A stretch of 64,000 bases of DNA from positions 589,041-653,040 of the forward strand of contig NZ_VYQE01000003.1 in assembly GCF_008710275.1 (NCBI RefSeq). The letters run 5' to 3'. This stretch comes from Histidinibacterium aquaticum. Its GTDB lineage: Bacteria; Pseudomonadota; Alphaproteobacteria; Rhodobacterales; Rhodobacteraceae. A program made the position numbers and the translations under genes. Below, one piece after another: positions 43,461 through 52,854 of this stretch. The notes below the pieces were generated by a model. It was not told where the DNA came from and did not search any database. It saw only the letters and a list, made by a program, of their open reading frames with translations. Each line of letters begins with the position of its first letter. Position 1 is the stretch's first letter.

Positions 43461-45740
43461 ATGACAGACTCGCCCAAGGACGCCCTGCGGCAGGCCGCGC
43501 TCGACTACCACCAGTATCCCAAGCCGGGGAAGCTGGAGATCCGTGCGACCAAGCCGCTGGCGAACGGGCGCGACCTCGCCCGGGCCTATTCGCCCGGGGT
43601 GGCCGAGGCCTCCATCGAGATCAAGGCCGACCCGCAGACCGCGCGCGACTACACGGCGCGCGGCAACCTTGTCGCGGTCATCTCCAACGGCTCGGCGGTG
43701 CTGGGCCTGGGCAACATCGGCGCGCTGGCCTCCAAGCCGGTGATGGAAGGCAAGGCGGTCCTCTTCAAGAAATTCGCCTCCATCGACTGCTTCGACATCG
43801 AGATCGACGAGTCCGACCCCGAGAAGCTGGCCGAGATCATCTGCGCGCTGGAGCCCTCCTTCGGCGCGGTGAACCTCGAGGACATCAAGGCGCCCGACTG
43901 CTTCGTGGTCGAGCGGATCTGCCGCGAGCGGATGAACATCCCGGTCTTTCACGACGACCAGCACGGGACTGCCATCGTCGTCGGCGCCGCCGCCACCAAC
44001 GCCCTGCGCGTGGCCGGCAAGAAGTTCGAGGACATCAAGGTCGTCTCCACCGGGGGCGGCGCGGCCGGCATCGCCTGCCTCGACATGCTGCAGAAGCTGG
44101 GGCTGAAGCGCGAGAACGTCTGGCTCTGCGATATCGAGGGCCTCGTCTACGAAGGGCGCGAGGCGGACATGAGCCCGCAGAAGGCCGCCTATGCCCAGGG
44201 CAAGACGCCCGCCACGCTCGACGAGGTGATCGAGGGCGCGGACCTCTTTCTCGGCCTGTCCGGCCCGGACGTGCTGACGCCCGAGATGGTCTCGCGGATG
44301 GCCGATCAGCCGATCATCTTCGCGCTGGCCAACCCGACGCCCGAGATCCTGCCCGATCTGGCGCGCGAGGTCGCGCCGGACGCCATCATCGCCACCGGGC
44401 GCAGCGACTTCCCGAACCAGGTCAACAACGTCCTCTGCTTCCCCTTCATCTTCCGCGGCGCGCTGGACGTGGGTGCGACGGAAATCAACGACGAGATGAA
44501 GATCGGCTGCATCGAGGGGATCGCCGCGCTCGCCCGCTCTACCACTTCGGCGGAGGCCGCCGCCGCCTATCGCGGAGAGCAGCTGACCTTCGGGCCGGAC
44601 TACCTGATCCCCAAGCCCTTCGACCCGCGGCTCATGGGAATCGTCGCCTCCTCCGTCGCCAAGGCCGCCATGGAGTCCGGAGTCGCCACCCGGCCGATCG
44701 CCGACCTCGAGGCCTACAAGCGCCAGCTCGACGGCTCGGTCTTCAAGTCCGCGCTGCTCATGCGCCCGGTCTTCGACGCCGCCGCCACTGCGGCCCGCCG
44801 CATCGTCTTCGCCGAGGGGGAGGACGAGCGCGTGCTGCGCGCCGCGCAGGCGATCCTGGAGGAGACGCCGGAACAGCCGATCCTCATCGGCCGGCCCGAA
44901 GTGATCGAGAGCCGGGCCGAGCGCTTCGGCCTGACGATCCGGGCGGGCCGGGACTTCGAGATCGTGAACCCCGAGAACGACCCGCGTTACCGCGACTACT
45001 GGGGCACCTACCACGAGCTCATGGCCCGGCGCGGCGTCACCCCCGACATCGCCCGCGCGATCATGCGCACCAACACCACCGCCATCGGCGCGGTCATGGT
45101 CCACCGGGGCGAGGCCGACAGCCTGATCTGCGGCACCTTCGGGCAATACCTCTGGCACCTGAACTACGTCACGCAGGTCCTCGGCTCCGACACGCTGAAA
45201 CCGGTGGGCGCGCTTTCCATGATGATCCTGGAGGACGGCCCCCTCTTCATCGCGGACACGCAGGTCCATCCCGAGCCCTCGCCCGAGCAAATCGCCGACT
45301 CTGCCATCGGTGCGGCGCGGCACGTCCGCCGCTTCGGACTCGAGCCCAACGTGGCGCTCTGCTCGCATTCCTCCTTCGGCAATCTCGACAACGAGACCGG
45401 GCGGCGGATGCGGGCCGCCCGCGACGTGCTCGACGCGCGCCGGACGGACTTCTGCTACGAGGGCGAGATGAACGTGGACGCCGCGCTCGACCCCGAGCTG
45501 AGGGCGCGCATCTTCCCCGAGAACCGGATGAAGGGCGCGGCCAACGTGCTGATCTTCGCCAATTCCGACGCGGCCTCGGGGATTCGCAACATCCTCAAGA
45601 TGAAGGGCGGCGGGCTGGAAGTCGGCCCGATCCTCATGGGCATGGGCAACCGCGCCCATATCGTGACCCCCTCGATCACCGCGCGCGGGCTGCTCAACAT
45701 GGGCGCCGTGGCGGGCACTCCCGTCGACCACTACAGCTGA
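43461..45740 (+). CDS. maeB: NADP-dependent malic enzyme with C-terminal phosphotransacetylase-like domain
   Basis: A 759-residue MaeB-type enzyme that decarboxylates malate to pyruvate. The N-terminal malic domain has [21 protein letters not shown], and [12 protein letters not shown] carries metal-binding Asp residues. The NADP domain has [17 protein letters not shown]. From about residue 430 a Pta-like domain follows ([32 protein letters not shown]), usually regulatory (acetyl-CoA sensing) rather than catalytic. GGAGGGACAG precedes the ATG. Regulation at the adjacent 22-bp palindrome is likely. Confidence 0.96.
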   Translation: MTDSPKDALRQAALDYHQYPKPGKLEIRATKPLANGRDLARAYSPGVAEASIEIKADPQTARDYTARGNLVAVISNGSAVLGLGNIGALASKPVMEGKAVLFKKFASIDCFDIEIDESDPEKLAEIICALEPSFGAVNLEDIKAPDCFVVERICRERMNIPVFHDDQHGTAIVVGAAATNALRVAGKKFEDIKVVSTGGGAAGIACLDMLQKLGLKRENVWLCDIEGLVYEGREADMSPQKAAYAQGKTPATLDEVIEGADLFLGLSGPDVLTPEMVSRMADQPIIFALANPTPEILPDLAREVAPDAIIATGRSDFPNQVNNVLCFPFIFRGALDVGATEINDEMKIGCIEGIAALARSTTSAEAAAAYRGEQLTFGPDYLIPKPFDPRLMGIVASSVAKAAMESGVATRPIADLEAYKRQLDGSVFKSALLMRPVFDAAATAARRIVFAEGEDERVLRAAQAILEETPEQPILIGRPEVIESRAERFGLTIRAGRDFEIVNPENDPRYRDYWGTYHELMARRGVTPDIARAIMRTNTTAIGAVMVHRGEADSLICGTFGQYLWHLNYVTQVLGSDTLKPVGALSMMILEDGPLFIADTQVHPEPSPEQIADSAIGAARHVRRFGLEPNVALCSHSSFGNLDNETGRRMRAARDVLDARRTDFCYEGEMNVDAALDPELRARIFPENRMKGAANVLIFANSDAASGIRNILKMKGGGLEVGPILMGMGNRAHIVTPSITARGLLNMGAVAGTPVDHYS

Positions 45741-45766
45741 CGCCGCCCGGCAAGGACCGGGCGGCG
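45741..45766. terminator. Hairpin directly after maeB
   Basis: CGCCGCCCGG and CCGGGCGGCG form a perfect 10-bp stem with loop CAAGGA, beginning at the base after the maeB TGA. There is no T-run on either strand. It may stop transcription from both sides or protect the mRNA end. Confidence 0.6.
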
Positions 45767-45773
45767 CGCAGGG

Positions 45774-45836
45774 TCAGGACTCCTTGCCCGACCCGGACTT
45801 GGATTTCTTGGCGGGCTTCTTCTTGCTGTCGGCCAT
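45774..45836 (-). CDS. Candidate 20-residue lysine-rich microprotein
   Basis: An ATG at 45836 with GGGAGAG nine bases upstream opens a 20-codon frame (MADSKKKPAKK...SGKES) ending at 45774, just before the hairpin shared with maeB. Lys and Ser dominate (seven Lys). The spacing of ribosome site, short frame and hairpin looks gene-like, but such a short frame can arise by chance. No family is known to me. Confidence 0.4.
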   Translation of the reverse strand: MADSKKKPAKKSKSGSGKES

Positions 45837-46028
45837 GACGATCGCTCTCCCTGGGGGCGGGGCGGGATGCCCCACCTGCCCAGAGCCTCTCCGAGTCGCG
45901 CCCGACCGTCGCCGCCGTTTTCGCCAAGGGCGTCGCATTCCGACCGCCGCTACCGCCATCATGTCGCACCGTCTTGCCGCAGGGGGACCGCTGCGTAAGA
46001 CTTCGCCCCGGGAGCGAGGGAGGAGATC

Positions 46029-47933
46029 ATGGGTTACAGCGACGTCTATGCTGCCTGGCAGGCCGATCCGGAGCGGTTCTGGCTGGAGCAGGCCGAGGCC
46101 ATCGACTGGGACGAGGCGCCGTCGAAAGCGCTCTTCGACCGCGGCGATCACCTCTACGACTGGTTCGCCGACGGCAAGGTGAACACCTGCTGGAACGCCG
46201 TCGACCGCCACGTCGAGGCCGGGCGCGGCGAGCAGACGGCGATCATCTGGGACAGCCCCGTCACCCACACCAAGCGGTGGATCACCTTCTTCGAACTGCG
46301 CAATCGCGTCGCCACGCTGGCGGGGGCCCTGCGCGCGAAGGGCGTGCAGAAGGGCGACCGCGTCGTGATCTACATGCCGATGATCCCCGAGGCGCTGGAA
46401 GCGATGCTCGCCTGCGCCCGTCTCGGCGCGATCCACTCGGTCGTCTTCGGCGGCTTCGCGAGCCACGAGCTCGCCGTGCGCATCGACGACGCCAAGCCCA
46501 AGGCGATCATCGCCGCCTCCTGCGGGATCGAGCCGGGCCGCATCGTGCACTACAAGCCGCTGCTGGACGGCGCGCTGGATCAGGCCAGCCACAAGCCCGA
46601 CTTCTGCGTGATCTTCCAGCGAGAGCAGGAGGTGGCCGAGCTGACCCCGGGCCGGGACGTCAACTGGCATGGCTTCCAGTTCGGGGTCGAGCCCGCCGAA
46701 TGCGTCCCGGTCGAGGGCGACCACCCCGCCTACATCCTCTACACCTCCGGCACGACCGGCGCGCCGAAAGGCGTGGTCCGGCCCACCGCCGGGCATCTGG
46801 TCGCCCTGAACTGGACGATGAAGAACATCTACAACGTCGAGCCGGGAGAGGTCTTCTGGGCCGCCTCCGACGTGGGCTGGGTCGTGGGTCACAGCTACAT
46901 CTGCTACGCGCCGCTGATCCACGGCAACACCACCGTCGTCTTCGAGGGCAAGCCGGTGGGCACGCCGGACGCGGGGACCTTCTGGCGGGTGATCGAGGAG
47001 CACGGCGTGCGCAGCTTCTTCACCGCGCCAACGGCCTTCCGTGCGGTGAAGCGGCAGGACCCCGCCGGCGAGATGGTCAAGGACTACGATCTCTCGGGCC
47101 TCCGGGCGATCTACCTTGCCGGCGAGCGGGCCGATCCCGACACCATCGAGTGGCTGCAGAAGACCACGGGCAAACCCGTCTACGACCACTGGTGGCAGAC
47201 CGAGACCGGCTACACCATCGCGGGCAATCCCGTCGGCATCGAGCCCCTGCCGGTCAAGATCGGCTCTCCGACCGTCGCCATGCCGGGCTACGACATCCGG
47301 ATCCTGGGCGAGGACGGACACGAGGTGCCGGACGGAGAGCTGGGCGCGATTGCCGTGAAGCTCCCGCTGCCCCCGGGCACCCTGCCGACCCTCTGGAACG
47401 CGCCCGAGCGGTTCCGGAAGTCCTACCTCGACCATTTCCCGGGCTACTACGAGACCGGCGACGCGGGCATGAAGGACGAGGACGGTTACCTCTGGATCAT
47501 GGCGCGCACGGACGACGTCATCAACGTTGCGGGCCACAGGCTCTCGACAGGGGGAATGGAAGAGGTCCTCGCCGGTCATCCCGACGTGGCCGAATGCGCG
47601 GTGATCGGCGTGAAGGACGATCTCAAGGGCCAGCTGCCCATGGGCTTTCTCTGCCTCAACGCGGGTTGCGACAGGCCGCACGAGGAGATCGTCCGCGAAT
47701 GCGTCGCCCGCGTCCGCGACCAGATCGGCCCGGTCGCGGCCTTCAAGCTGGCGGCCGTCGTGGACCGACTCCCCAAGACGCGATCCGGAAAGATCCTGCG
47801 GGCCACGATGGCCAAGGTCGCCGACGGAGACGAGGTCCGGACCCCCGCCACGATCGACGATCCGGCGATCCTCGATGAAATCCGGGACGCGATCCGCCCG
47901 CTCGGCTACGGCGGGACGCGGGTCAGCGCCTAG
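46029..47933 (+). CDS. prpE: Propionyl-CoA synthetase (acetyl-CoA synthetase family)
   Basis: A 634-residue AMP-forming acyl-CoA ligase. The N-terminus GYSDVYAAWQADPERFWLEQA is the PrpE pattern. The P-loop-like motif is YILYTSGTTGAPKGVVR, followed by DVGWVVGHSYICYAPL, VYDHWWQTETGY, YETGDAGMKDEDGY, and the acetylatable lysine region LPKTRSGKILRATM. GAGGGAGGAGATC precedes the ATG. Upstream (45971-46001) GTCTTGCCGCAG and CTGCGTAAGAC can pair into an imperfect leader hairpin. It activates propionate for the methylcitrate or ethylmalonyl/methylmalonyl routes. Confidence 0.95.
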   Translation: MGYSDVYAAWQADPERFWLEQAEAIDWDEAPSKALFDRGDHLYDWFADGKVNTCWNAVDRHVEAGRGEQTAIIWDSPVTHTKRWITFFELRNRVATLAGALRAKGVQKGDRVVIYMPMIPEALEAMLACARLGAIHSVVFGGFASHELAVRIDDAKPKAIIAASCGIEPGRIVHYKPLLDGALDQASHKPDFCVIFQREQEVAELTPGRDVNWHGFQFGVEPAECVPVEGDHPAYILYTSGTTGAPKGVVRPTAGHLVALNWTMKNIYNVEPGEVFWAASDVGWVVGHSYICYAPLIHGNTTVVFEGKPVGTPDAGTFWRVIEEHGVRSFFTAPTAFRAVKRQDPAGEMVKDYDLSGLRAIYLAGERADPDTIEWLQKTTGKPVYDHWWQTETGYTIAGNPVGIEPLPVKIGSPTVAMPGYDIRILGEDGHEVPDGELGAIAVKLPLPPGTLPTLWNAPERFRKSYLDHFPGYYETGDAGMKDEDGYLWIMARTDDVINVAGHRLSTGGMEEVLAGHPDVAECAVIGVKDDLKGQLPMGFLCLNAGCDRPHEEIVRECVARVRDQIGPVAAFKLAAVVDRLPKTRSGKILRATMAKVADGDEVRTPATIDDPAILDEIRDAIRPLGYGGTRVSA

Positions 47934-47952
47934 GGCGCCCGCGCCGACCGGC

Positions 47953-48717
47953 TCAGACGAACTGCTCGCGGATCAGCCGTTCCTCGAGCCCGTGGCCCGG
48001 GTCGAAGAGCAGCCGGTGCGTGATATCCGGCGCGCTGCGGATCTCCACGTGCGCCACCTTCCGCACGGACCCGGAATCGGCGTCCGCCATCACCGGGCGC
48101 TTCTCCGGCTCCAGAACGTCGAACCGCACGTTCGAGGTCTTCGGGATCAGCGCCCCCCGCCACCGGCGCGGACGGAAGGCGGCCACCGCGGTGATCGCCA
48201 GCACTTCGGCCCCTATGGGCAGGATCGGCCCGTGCGCGGAGTAGTTGTAGGCCGTGGACCCGGCCGGGGTCGCGACTAGCGCGCCGTCGCAGACCAGCTC
48301 CGCCATGCGCAGCCGCCCGTCCACCGTGATCTTGAGCTTCGCCGCCTGCGGCCCGGCCCGCAGCAGCGAGACCTCGTTGATCGCCAGCGCCTCGTGGGTC
48401 TCGCCTTCCACCGTCACGGCGGTCATCGACAGTGGGTTGATGAGCGCCTCCTCGGCCCCCTCCAGCCGCTCGAGCAGGCCCTCGGGACGAAACTCGTTCA
48501 TCATGAAGCCGACCGTGCCCCGGTTCATTCCGTAGACCGGCGCGGCGATGTGCTGGGTGTCGTGCAGCGTCTGCAGCATGAAGCCGTCGCCGCCGAGGGC
48601 CACGATGACGTCGGCCTCCTCCACGCCCGCGTCGCCGTAGCGCTCGGCCAGCGCATCCCGGGCCTCCTGGGCGATCGGGGCGGAGCTCGCGACGAAGGCG
48701 AGGCGGGGCGAGGTCAT
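47953..48717 (-). CDS. nadK: NAD kinase
   Basis: A 254-residue ATP:NAD 2'-kinase. The GGDG motif is in [17 protein letters not shown], the second conserved block [12 protein letters not shown], and the NAD site INEVSLLR and [26 protein letters not shown] are intact. The ATG at 48717 opens [17 protein letters not shown]; the long upstream extension is non-coding shadow. It is convergent with prpE and divergent from glyA. Confidence 0.96.
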   Translation of the reverse strand: MTSPRLAFVASSAPIAQEARDALAERYGDAGVEEADVIVALGGDGFMLQTLHDTQHIAAPVYGMNRGTVGFMMNEFRPEGLLERLEGAEEALINPLSMTAVTVEGETHEALAINEVSLLRAGPQAAKLKITVDGRLRMAELVCDGALVATPAGSTAYNYSAHGPILPIGAEVLAITAVAAFRPRRWRGALIPKTSNVRFDVLEPEKRPVMADADSGSVRKVAHVEIRSAPDITHRLLFDPGHGLEERLIREQFV

Positions 48718-48883
48718 CGGCGGCGGTCCCGAGCGGCGTTTCCGGCGCACCCTGCCCCGGCGCCTATCGGAAAGGCAAGCCGCCGATCGATGACGCCGCG
48801 GCCTTCGGGTGCGTCGTATTCCCCCTGTCGCCGCGGCACGCGCTTCGTTAGAAGCGGGCCAACCCATCCAGAGGGAGCTGCCC

Positions 48884-50179
48884 ATGAACGCGCCGACCCG
48901 TGACCCCCGCTTCTTCGACGAGCCGCTGTCCAGCCGCGATCCCGAGATCTGGGGCGCCATCCAGAAGGAGCTGGGCCGCCAGCAGAACGAGATCGAGCTC
49001 ATCGCCTCCGAGAACATCGTGAGCCAGGCCGTGCTCGAGGCCCAGGGCTCGGTGATGACCAACAAGTACGCCGAGGGCTACCCCGGCCGCCGCTACTACG
49101 GCGGCTGCCAGTACGTGGACATCGCCGAGAACCTCGCGATCGAACGCGCCTGCGAGCTCTTCGAATGCCAGTTCGCGAACGTCCAGCCGAACTCCGGCAG
49201 CCAGGCCAACCAGGGCGTCTTCACCGCCCTCCTTCAGCCCGGCGACACGATCCTCGGCATGAGCCTCGACGCGGGCGGCCACCTCACCCACGGCGCCAAG
49301 CCCAACCAGTCCGGCAAGTGGTTCAACGCGGTGCAGTACGGCGTCCGGCGCCAGGACAACCTGCCCGACTACGACCAGATTGCGGCGCTCGCGGAAGAGC
49401 ACAAGCCGAAGATGATCATCGCCGGCGGCTCGGCCATCCCGCGCATCCTCGACTTCGCCAAGTTCCGCGAGATCGCCGACAGCGTGGGCGCCTACCTGCT
49501 GGTCGACATGGCGCACTTCGCCGGGCTCGTGGCGGCGGGGCTCTATCCCTCGCCCTTCCCGCATGCCCATGTCGCCACCACGACCACCCACAAGACCCTG
49601 CGCGGTCCGCGCGGCGGGATGATCCTCACGAACGACGAGGCGATTTCGAAGAAGGTCAACTCGGCCATCTTCCCCGGCATCCAGGGTGGCCCGCTGATGC
49701 ACGTCATCGCCGCCAAGGCCGTGGCCTTCGGCGAGGCGCTGCAGCCCGGCTTCCGCACCTACCAGGAGCAGGTGGTCAGGAACGCGCAGGCCCTCGCGGA
49801 CCAGCTCATGAAGGGCGGGCTCGACATCGTGACCGGCGGGACGGACAGCCACGTCATGCTCGTGGACCTGCGCCCCAAGAGCGTGACCGGCGCCGACACC
49901 GAGAAGGCGCTCGGCCGGGCGCATATCACCTGCAACAAGAACGGCATCCCCTTCGACCCGGAGAAGCCGACCGTGACCTCGGGCATCCGCCTGGGCTCCC
50001 CCGCCGCCACCACGCGCGGCTTCGGCGAGCCGGAGTTCCGCCAGATCGCCGACTGGATTGTGGAGGTCGTGGACGGCCTCGCGGCCAATGGCGCCGAGGG
50101 CAACGCGGCGGTCGAGGAGAAGGTGCGCGCAGAGGTCGAGGCGCTCTGCGGCCGCTTCCCGATCTACACCGCCCCGTGA
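48884..50179 (+). CDS. glyA: Serine hydroxymethyltransferase
   Basis: A 431-residue PLP enzyme converting serine and THF to glycine and methylene-[41 protein letters not shown] is at the N-terminus, and the PLP lysine is in [19 protein letters not shown] 48884 has GGGAG six bases upstream. A small stem (CGCTTC-GTTA-GAAGCG, 48841-48856) lies in the leader; no glycine-riboswitch aptamer was seen. It overlaps the following hydrolase start by GTGA. Confidence 0.98.
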   Translation: MNAPTRDPRFFDEPLSSRDPEIWGAIQKELGRQQNEIELIASENIVSQAVLEAQGSVMTNKYAEGYPGRRYYGGCQYVDIAENLAIERACELFECQFANVQPNSGSQANQGVFTALLQPGDTILGMSLDAGGHLTHGAKPNQSGKWFNAVQYGVRRQDNLPDYDQIAALAEEHKPKMIIAGGSAIPRILDFAKFREIADSVGAYLLVDMAHFAGLVAAGLYPSPFPHAHVATTTTHKTLRGPRGGMILTNDEAISKKVNSAIFPGIQGGPLMHVIAAKAVAFGEALQPGFRTYQEQVVRNAQALADQLMKGGLDIVTGGTDSHVMLVDLRPKSVTGADTEKALGRAHITCNKNGIPFDPEKPTVTSGIRLGSPAATTRGFGEPEFRQIADWIVEVVDGLAANGAEGNAAVEEKVRAEVEALCGRFPIYTAP

Positions 50180-50907
50180 AACTCCGCACGGACGTCTACG
50201 GCGAGGGGCAGCCGAGGAAGCTGCTCCTCGCCCACGGGCTCTTCGGCCAGGCGCGGAACTTCCGGACGCTGGCCAAGAGCCTTTCGGATACCTTCGAGGT
50301 CACCGTCCCCGACATGCGCAACCACGGCGGCTCGCCCTGGGCGGAGACGCATGGCTACGAGGAGATGGCCGAGGATCTCGCGCCGCTCGCGGGCGGCGCG
50401 GTGCTGGGGCACTCCATGGGCGGCAAGGCGGCGATGATGCTGGCTCTGACGCGGCCGGAGCGGGTCGAGCAGCTCATCGTGGCCGACATCGCGCCCGTCG
50501 ATTACGGCGGCGAGACTCATCCCCAGCTCGAGGCGATGGCCCGGCTGGACCCCGACCAGCCCTCGCGCACCGCCGCGCGGGACGCGCTGGAGGTGGAGGA
50601 GCACCTGAAGGACTTCCTCGTCCAGTCGCTCGACCTCAAGGAGAAGCGTTGGACGATCAACCTCGACACGCTCCGGGCGGAGATGACCGGCATCTTCGGC
50701 TGGCCGGAGATCGAGGCGACCTACGAGGGGCCCACGCTCTTCCTGACGGGGGGCGAGTCCGACTACGTCCGGCCCGAGCACCGGGAGGCGATCAAGGCTC
50801 TCTTCCCGCATGCCCGCTTCGCCAAGATTCCGGGGGCCGGGCACTTTCTCCACGCGGAGAAGCCGGAGGCCTTCGAGGGCACGGTGCGGGCCTTCCTGGG
50901 CGCCTGA
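50176..50907 (+). CDS. Alpha/beta hydrolase (YbfF-like esterase)
   Basis: A 243-residue alpha/beta hydrolase from GTG 50176 overlapping the glyA stop. The oxyanion region is [20 protein letters not shown]; the nucleophile serine is in [16 protein letters not shown]; the catalytic histidine is in [26 protein letters not shown] is the diagnostic second block. The family includes small acyl or thioesterases. Coupling with glyA is often seen in this group, but a metabolic link is not known. Confidence 0.92.
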   Translation: MKLRTDVYGEGQPRKLLLAHGLFGQARNFRTLAKSLSDTFEVTVPDMRNHGGSPWAETHGYEEMAEDLAPLAGGAVLGHSMGGKAAMMLALTRPERVEQLIVADIAPVDYGGETHPQLEAMARLDPDQPSRTAARDALEVEEHLKDFLVQSLDLKEKRWTINLDTLRAEMTGIFGWPEIEATYEGPTLFLTGGESDYVRPEHREAIKALFPHARFAKIPGAGHFLHAEKPEAFEGTVRAFLGA

Positions 50908-50913
50908 GCGGGC

Positions 50914-50933
50914 GGTGTCCAAATTTGGACACC
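50914..50933. promoter_or_regulatory. Perfect 20-bp palindrome between hydrolase and membrane-protein genes
   Basis: GGTGTCCAAA (50914-50923) is followed directly by its exact reverse complement TTTGGACACC (50924-50933). It begins seven bases after the hydrolase stop in a gene-poor stretch of about 110 bases between convergent genes. It could be a regulator site or a transcript-end structure; there is no U-tract. Confidence 0.55.
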
Positions 50934-51019
50934 CTGCCATCTGCTTGATATCGCTTCACAACCCCGAAAACGGCCGGGGCGTTAACCTTTGCCTTGGCAG
51001 CTCCCCCAGCCGGCCCCGC

Positions 51020-51274
51020 TCACACCTCGCGGTGGGTCGGGTCGGGGAGGACGCCGTCGACCTCGTCGACCCGGGTCTCGTCCCAGAACGGGTCCTGCCG
51101 CTTGATCCGGCGGGAGATCGGGTAGGCCGCGGGCCAGCTCAGCAGGAAGCCGATGGCGGCCGCGCCGCCCAGCGCCCACCAGCTGTACCACCCCAGCGAG
51201 AGCGCGAGGATCGCGAGCCCGCCGGTCAGCACGGCGCCGGTGAAGAAGGTGAGAATGATCGAGAGACGGTCCAT
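51020..51274 (-). CDS. Small two-helix membrane protein, paralogue 2
   Basis: An 84-residue protein; ATG 51274 with AAGGAGG upstream. It contains two membrane helices (about 5-28, 33-55) and a basic cytoplasmic tail (SRRIKRQDPFWDETRVDEVDG). The pattern MDR....TFF.GAVLTGGLAI.ALSLGWYSWW...GFLLSWPAAYP parallels the next-door protein at 51340-51588, so they are tandem paralogues. The function is unknown. Confidence 0.8.
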   Translation of the reverse strand: MDRLSIILTFFTGAVLTGGLAILALSLGWYSWWALGGAAAIGFLLSWPAAYPISRRIKRQDPFWDETRVDEVDGVLPDPTHREV

Positions 51275-51339
51275 GACAGTGCCTCCTTTTGCGGAGGAAA
51301 CGCGGTGCCGGAGACCGGGTTCCGCGCCGGCAGCCGGTG

Positions 51340-51588
51340 TCAGCCCTCGTCGCGCGGAGGCTCCTGCCGCTCCTGCGGGCCGAAATGCGACTCCTTCTGC
51401 GTGAGCAGATGCCGCCGGATCCGCAGCGCGGCCGGGTAGACCACCGGCCCGCTCAGCAGGAACCCGAGCACGAGGCAGAGCAGGATGACCCAGGGGCTCT
51501 GCCAGCCCAGCGCCACGGCGACCATGGCCAGCCCCAGGGCCAGCACGGCCCCGGCGGCGAGGGTGAAGACGAGGGCGATCCGGTCCAT
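51340..51588 (-). CDS. Small two-helix membrane protein, paralogue 1
   Basis: An 82-residue protein; ATG 51588 after GGAGG. Two membrane helices (MDRIALVFTLAAGAVLALGLAMVAVALGW and WVILLCLVLGFLLSGPVVYP) are followed by a basic/charged tail (RIRRHLLTQKESHFGP). It shares the MDR..GAVL..GLA..A..LGW.S.W..GFLLS.P..YP frame with paralogue 2. It is at the edge of the AT-richer segment that holds the orphan ATPase. Confidence 0.8.
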   Translation of the reverse strand: MDRIALVFTLAAGAVLALGLAMVAVALGWQSPWVILLCLVLGFLLSGPVVYPAALRIRRHLLTQKESHFGPQERQEPPRDEG

Positions 51589-51694
51589 GGGGCCTCCTGT
51601 GGGGCAACGCTTGGGGTGGACGTGGCGGCCCTCCCCCGCGTCCGTCGTAATATTGGCTCGAACAAATCGCCCGGCCACTATTAATCATCTCTCG

Positions 51695-52717
51695 TTAGAA
51701 TGTCTCGCCGCTGAGGAAAGCCTCAACGCTAGAAATCTTCAGTCCACGCACGCCAAGCCGCGTCTTTACTCTGTGAGCCAAATCACGGATTCTCGTAATT
51801 TCTTCTTCTATGTCCTCGATGCGCCCGAGATTAAGTCGCATCGAAACGATGGTGCCTTCAATATCCGCCTTTCCGATTTGGGCCGGCTTTCCATTTTTGA
51901 TCAAGGCGGCTGCGGAGCCGGATGCGATGCCGAACCAGCCGAACTGGCCAAACAGCCTATGGGCAAAAAATAGGCCGTATCCAGAATTGTCCCACTCTGA
52001 CCGTTGGGCAACAGGTCTCTTTTTCTGCGCCCGCGCTTTGGACGAAACGCCAGGCATCAGAGCTATTTGGACCGCATCCCGATCAGATAGGCCGGAGTGA
52101 AGGCGGTCTTCCGAAAGTGATTTCGACACTCCCATCCCCCGATCCGAAATACATATTTCAACCACGTCACGAGTCGGCCAATATTGCGCACAAAGACCCG
52201 CGGCAGGAGCGCCGGAATGTTCAAATACATTCCGAAGAATTTCTCTAAAAGAGATTCTCAGGGCGCGAAGCAGTTCATCCGACTTCTCTTGAGAGACAAT
52301 TCTTGCCATCTCGGCGCACTCTTCGTCCAGCGCGTCGCCAATGTTCTCGCCAACAGAAATCTTTTTCTCAAGATCGGCCCTCAAGATCTTATAAATCGGG
52401 AGATAGTTCTGCCCCCCATACGCTCCTTGGGGGTAAGGATTATCTACAAGCTGAAGGGCTTCTGAGAAACCAAGATTATTCGCGTACGTGTGGTTTTGAA
52501 GGCCAACGTAGCTTATTTTCTCCCTCGAACCACCGTGCCGCACACGCTTATTGCAGGTCTTTGCTAACGCAATCATGCTAGTCGGCGTGAACATCCTTAG
52601 ATGTCCTGTATTCACTTGGAGGCGCTCAGATATTGGAAATTCCGCGAAGTTTTTGGAGAATTGGCAAAGATCCAAAAACTGGACGCTGGAAGGAAGAAGT
52701 ACCGATCTGCTCTTCAT
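51695..52717 (-). CDS. Orphan GHKL (histidine-kinase-type) ATPase of low GC content
   Basis: A 340-residue protein (ATG 52717 with GAAGG eight bases upstream; a TTG at 52780 is the longest option). The C-terminal half is a HATPase domain: N-box EILRNVFEHS (159-168), G1 box SDRGMGV (191-197), G2 box DNSGYGLFFA (243-252) and GTIVSMRLNL (288-297). No His-kinase dimerisation domain or receiver is present. The N-terminal 60 residues (LDLCQFSKNF.....FTPTSMIALAKTC) resemble a STAS-like fold, as found in pairs with GHKL anti-sigma or MutL-like proteins. Base composition is clearly lower in GC than all neighbours (many TTT, AAA, ATA codons), indicating recent transfer. The role is unknown. Confidence 0.85.
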   Translation of the reverse strand: MKSRSVLLPSSVQFLDLCQFSKNFAEFPISERLQVNTGHLRMFTPTSMIALAKTCNKRVRHGGSREKISYVGLQNHTYANNLGFSEALQLVDNPYPQGAYGGQNYLPIYKILRADLEKKISVGENIGDALDEECAEMARIVSQEKSDELLRALRISFREILRNVFEHSGAPAAGLCAQYWPTRDVVEICISDRGMGVSKSLSEDRLHSGLSDRDAVQIALMPGVSSKARAQKKRPVAQRSEWDNSGYGLFFAHRLFGQFGWFGIASGSAAALIKNGKPAQIGKADIEGTIVSMRLNLGRIEDIEEEITRIRDLAHRVKTRLGVRGLKISSVEAFLSGETF

Positions 52718-52821
52718 ATCGAAAGCCTTCACCAGAATACCGATACAAGCCAAAAACAGTATCTCGCCAGTGGCAGACAAGACCTAGGACACTTCGGCAA
52801 ATCGCTTTCGCCCACGCGCGC

Positions 52822-52854
52822 CTTAAGACGGACGGCTTAGCCGTCCATCTTAAG
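52822..52854 (-). repeat. Long inverted repeat with the lepA stop codon in its loop
   Basis: CTTAAGACGGACGGC (52822-52836) and GCCGTCCATCTTAAG (52840-52854) are 15-base arms with one mismatch that becomes a U-G pair in the minus-strand RNA. The three-base loop is exactly the lepA TAA stop. Beyond the arms GCGC/GCGC adds more pairing. There is no T-run. It sits at the border of the low-GC segment. Confidence 0.75.

Noticed and set aside
43386..45731. 781-residue open frame antisense to maeB
   Set aside because: Its coding strand is the exact complement of a well-conserved enzyme; long antisense frames are a normal effect of GC-rich codon use, and the predicted product has no recognisable domain.
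48718..48883. Glycine riboswitch before glyA
   Set aside because: No tandem aptamer with the conserved glycine-pocket sequence is found; only a 6-bp stem-loop (48841-48856) is visible.
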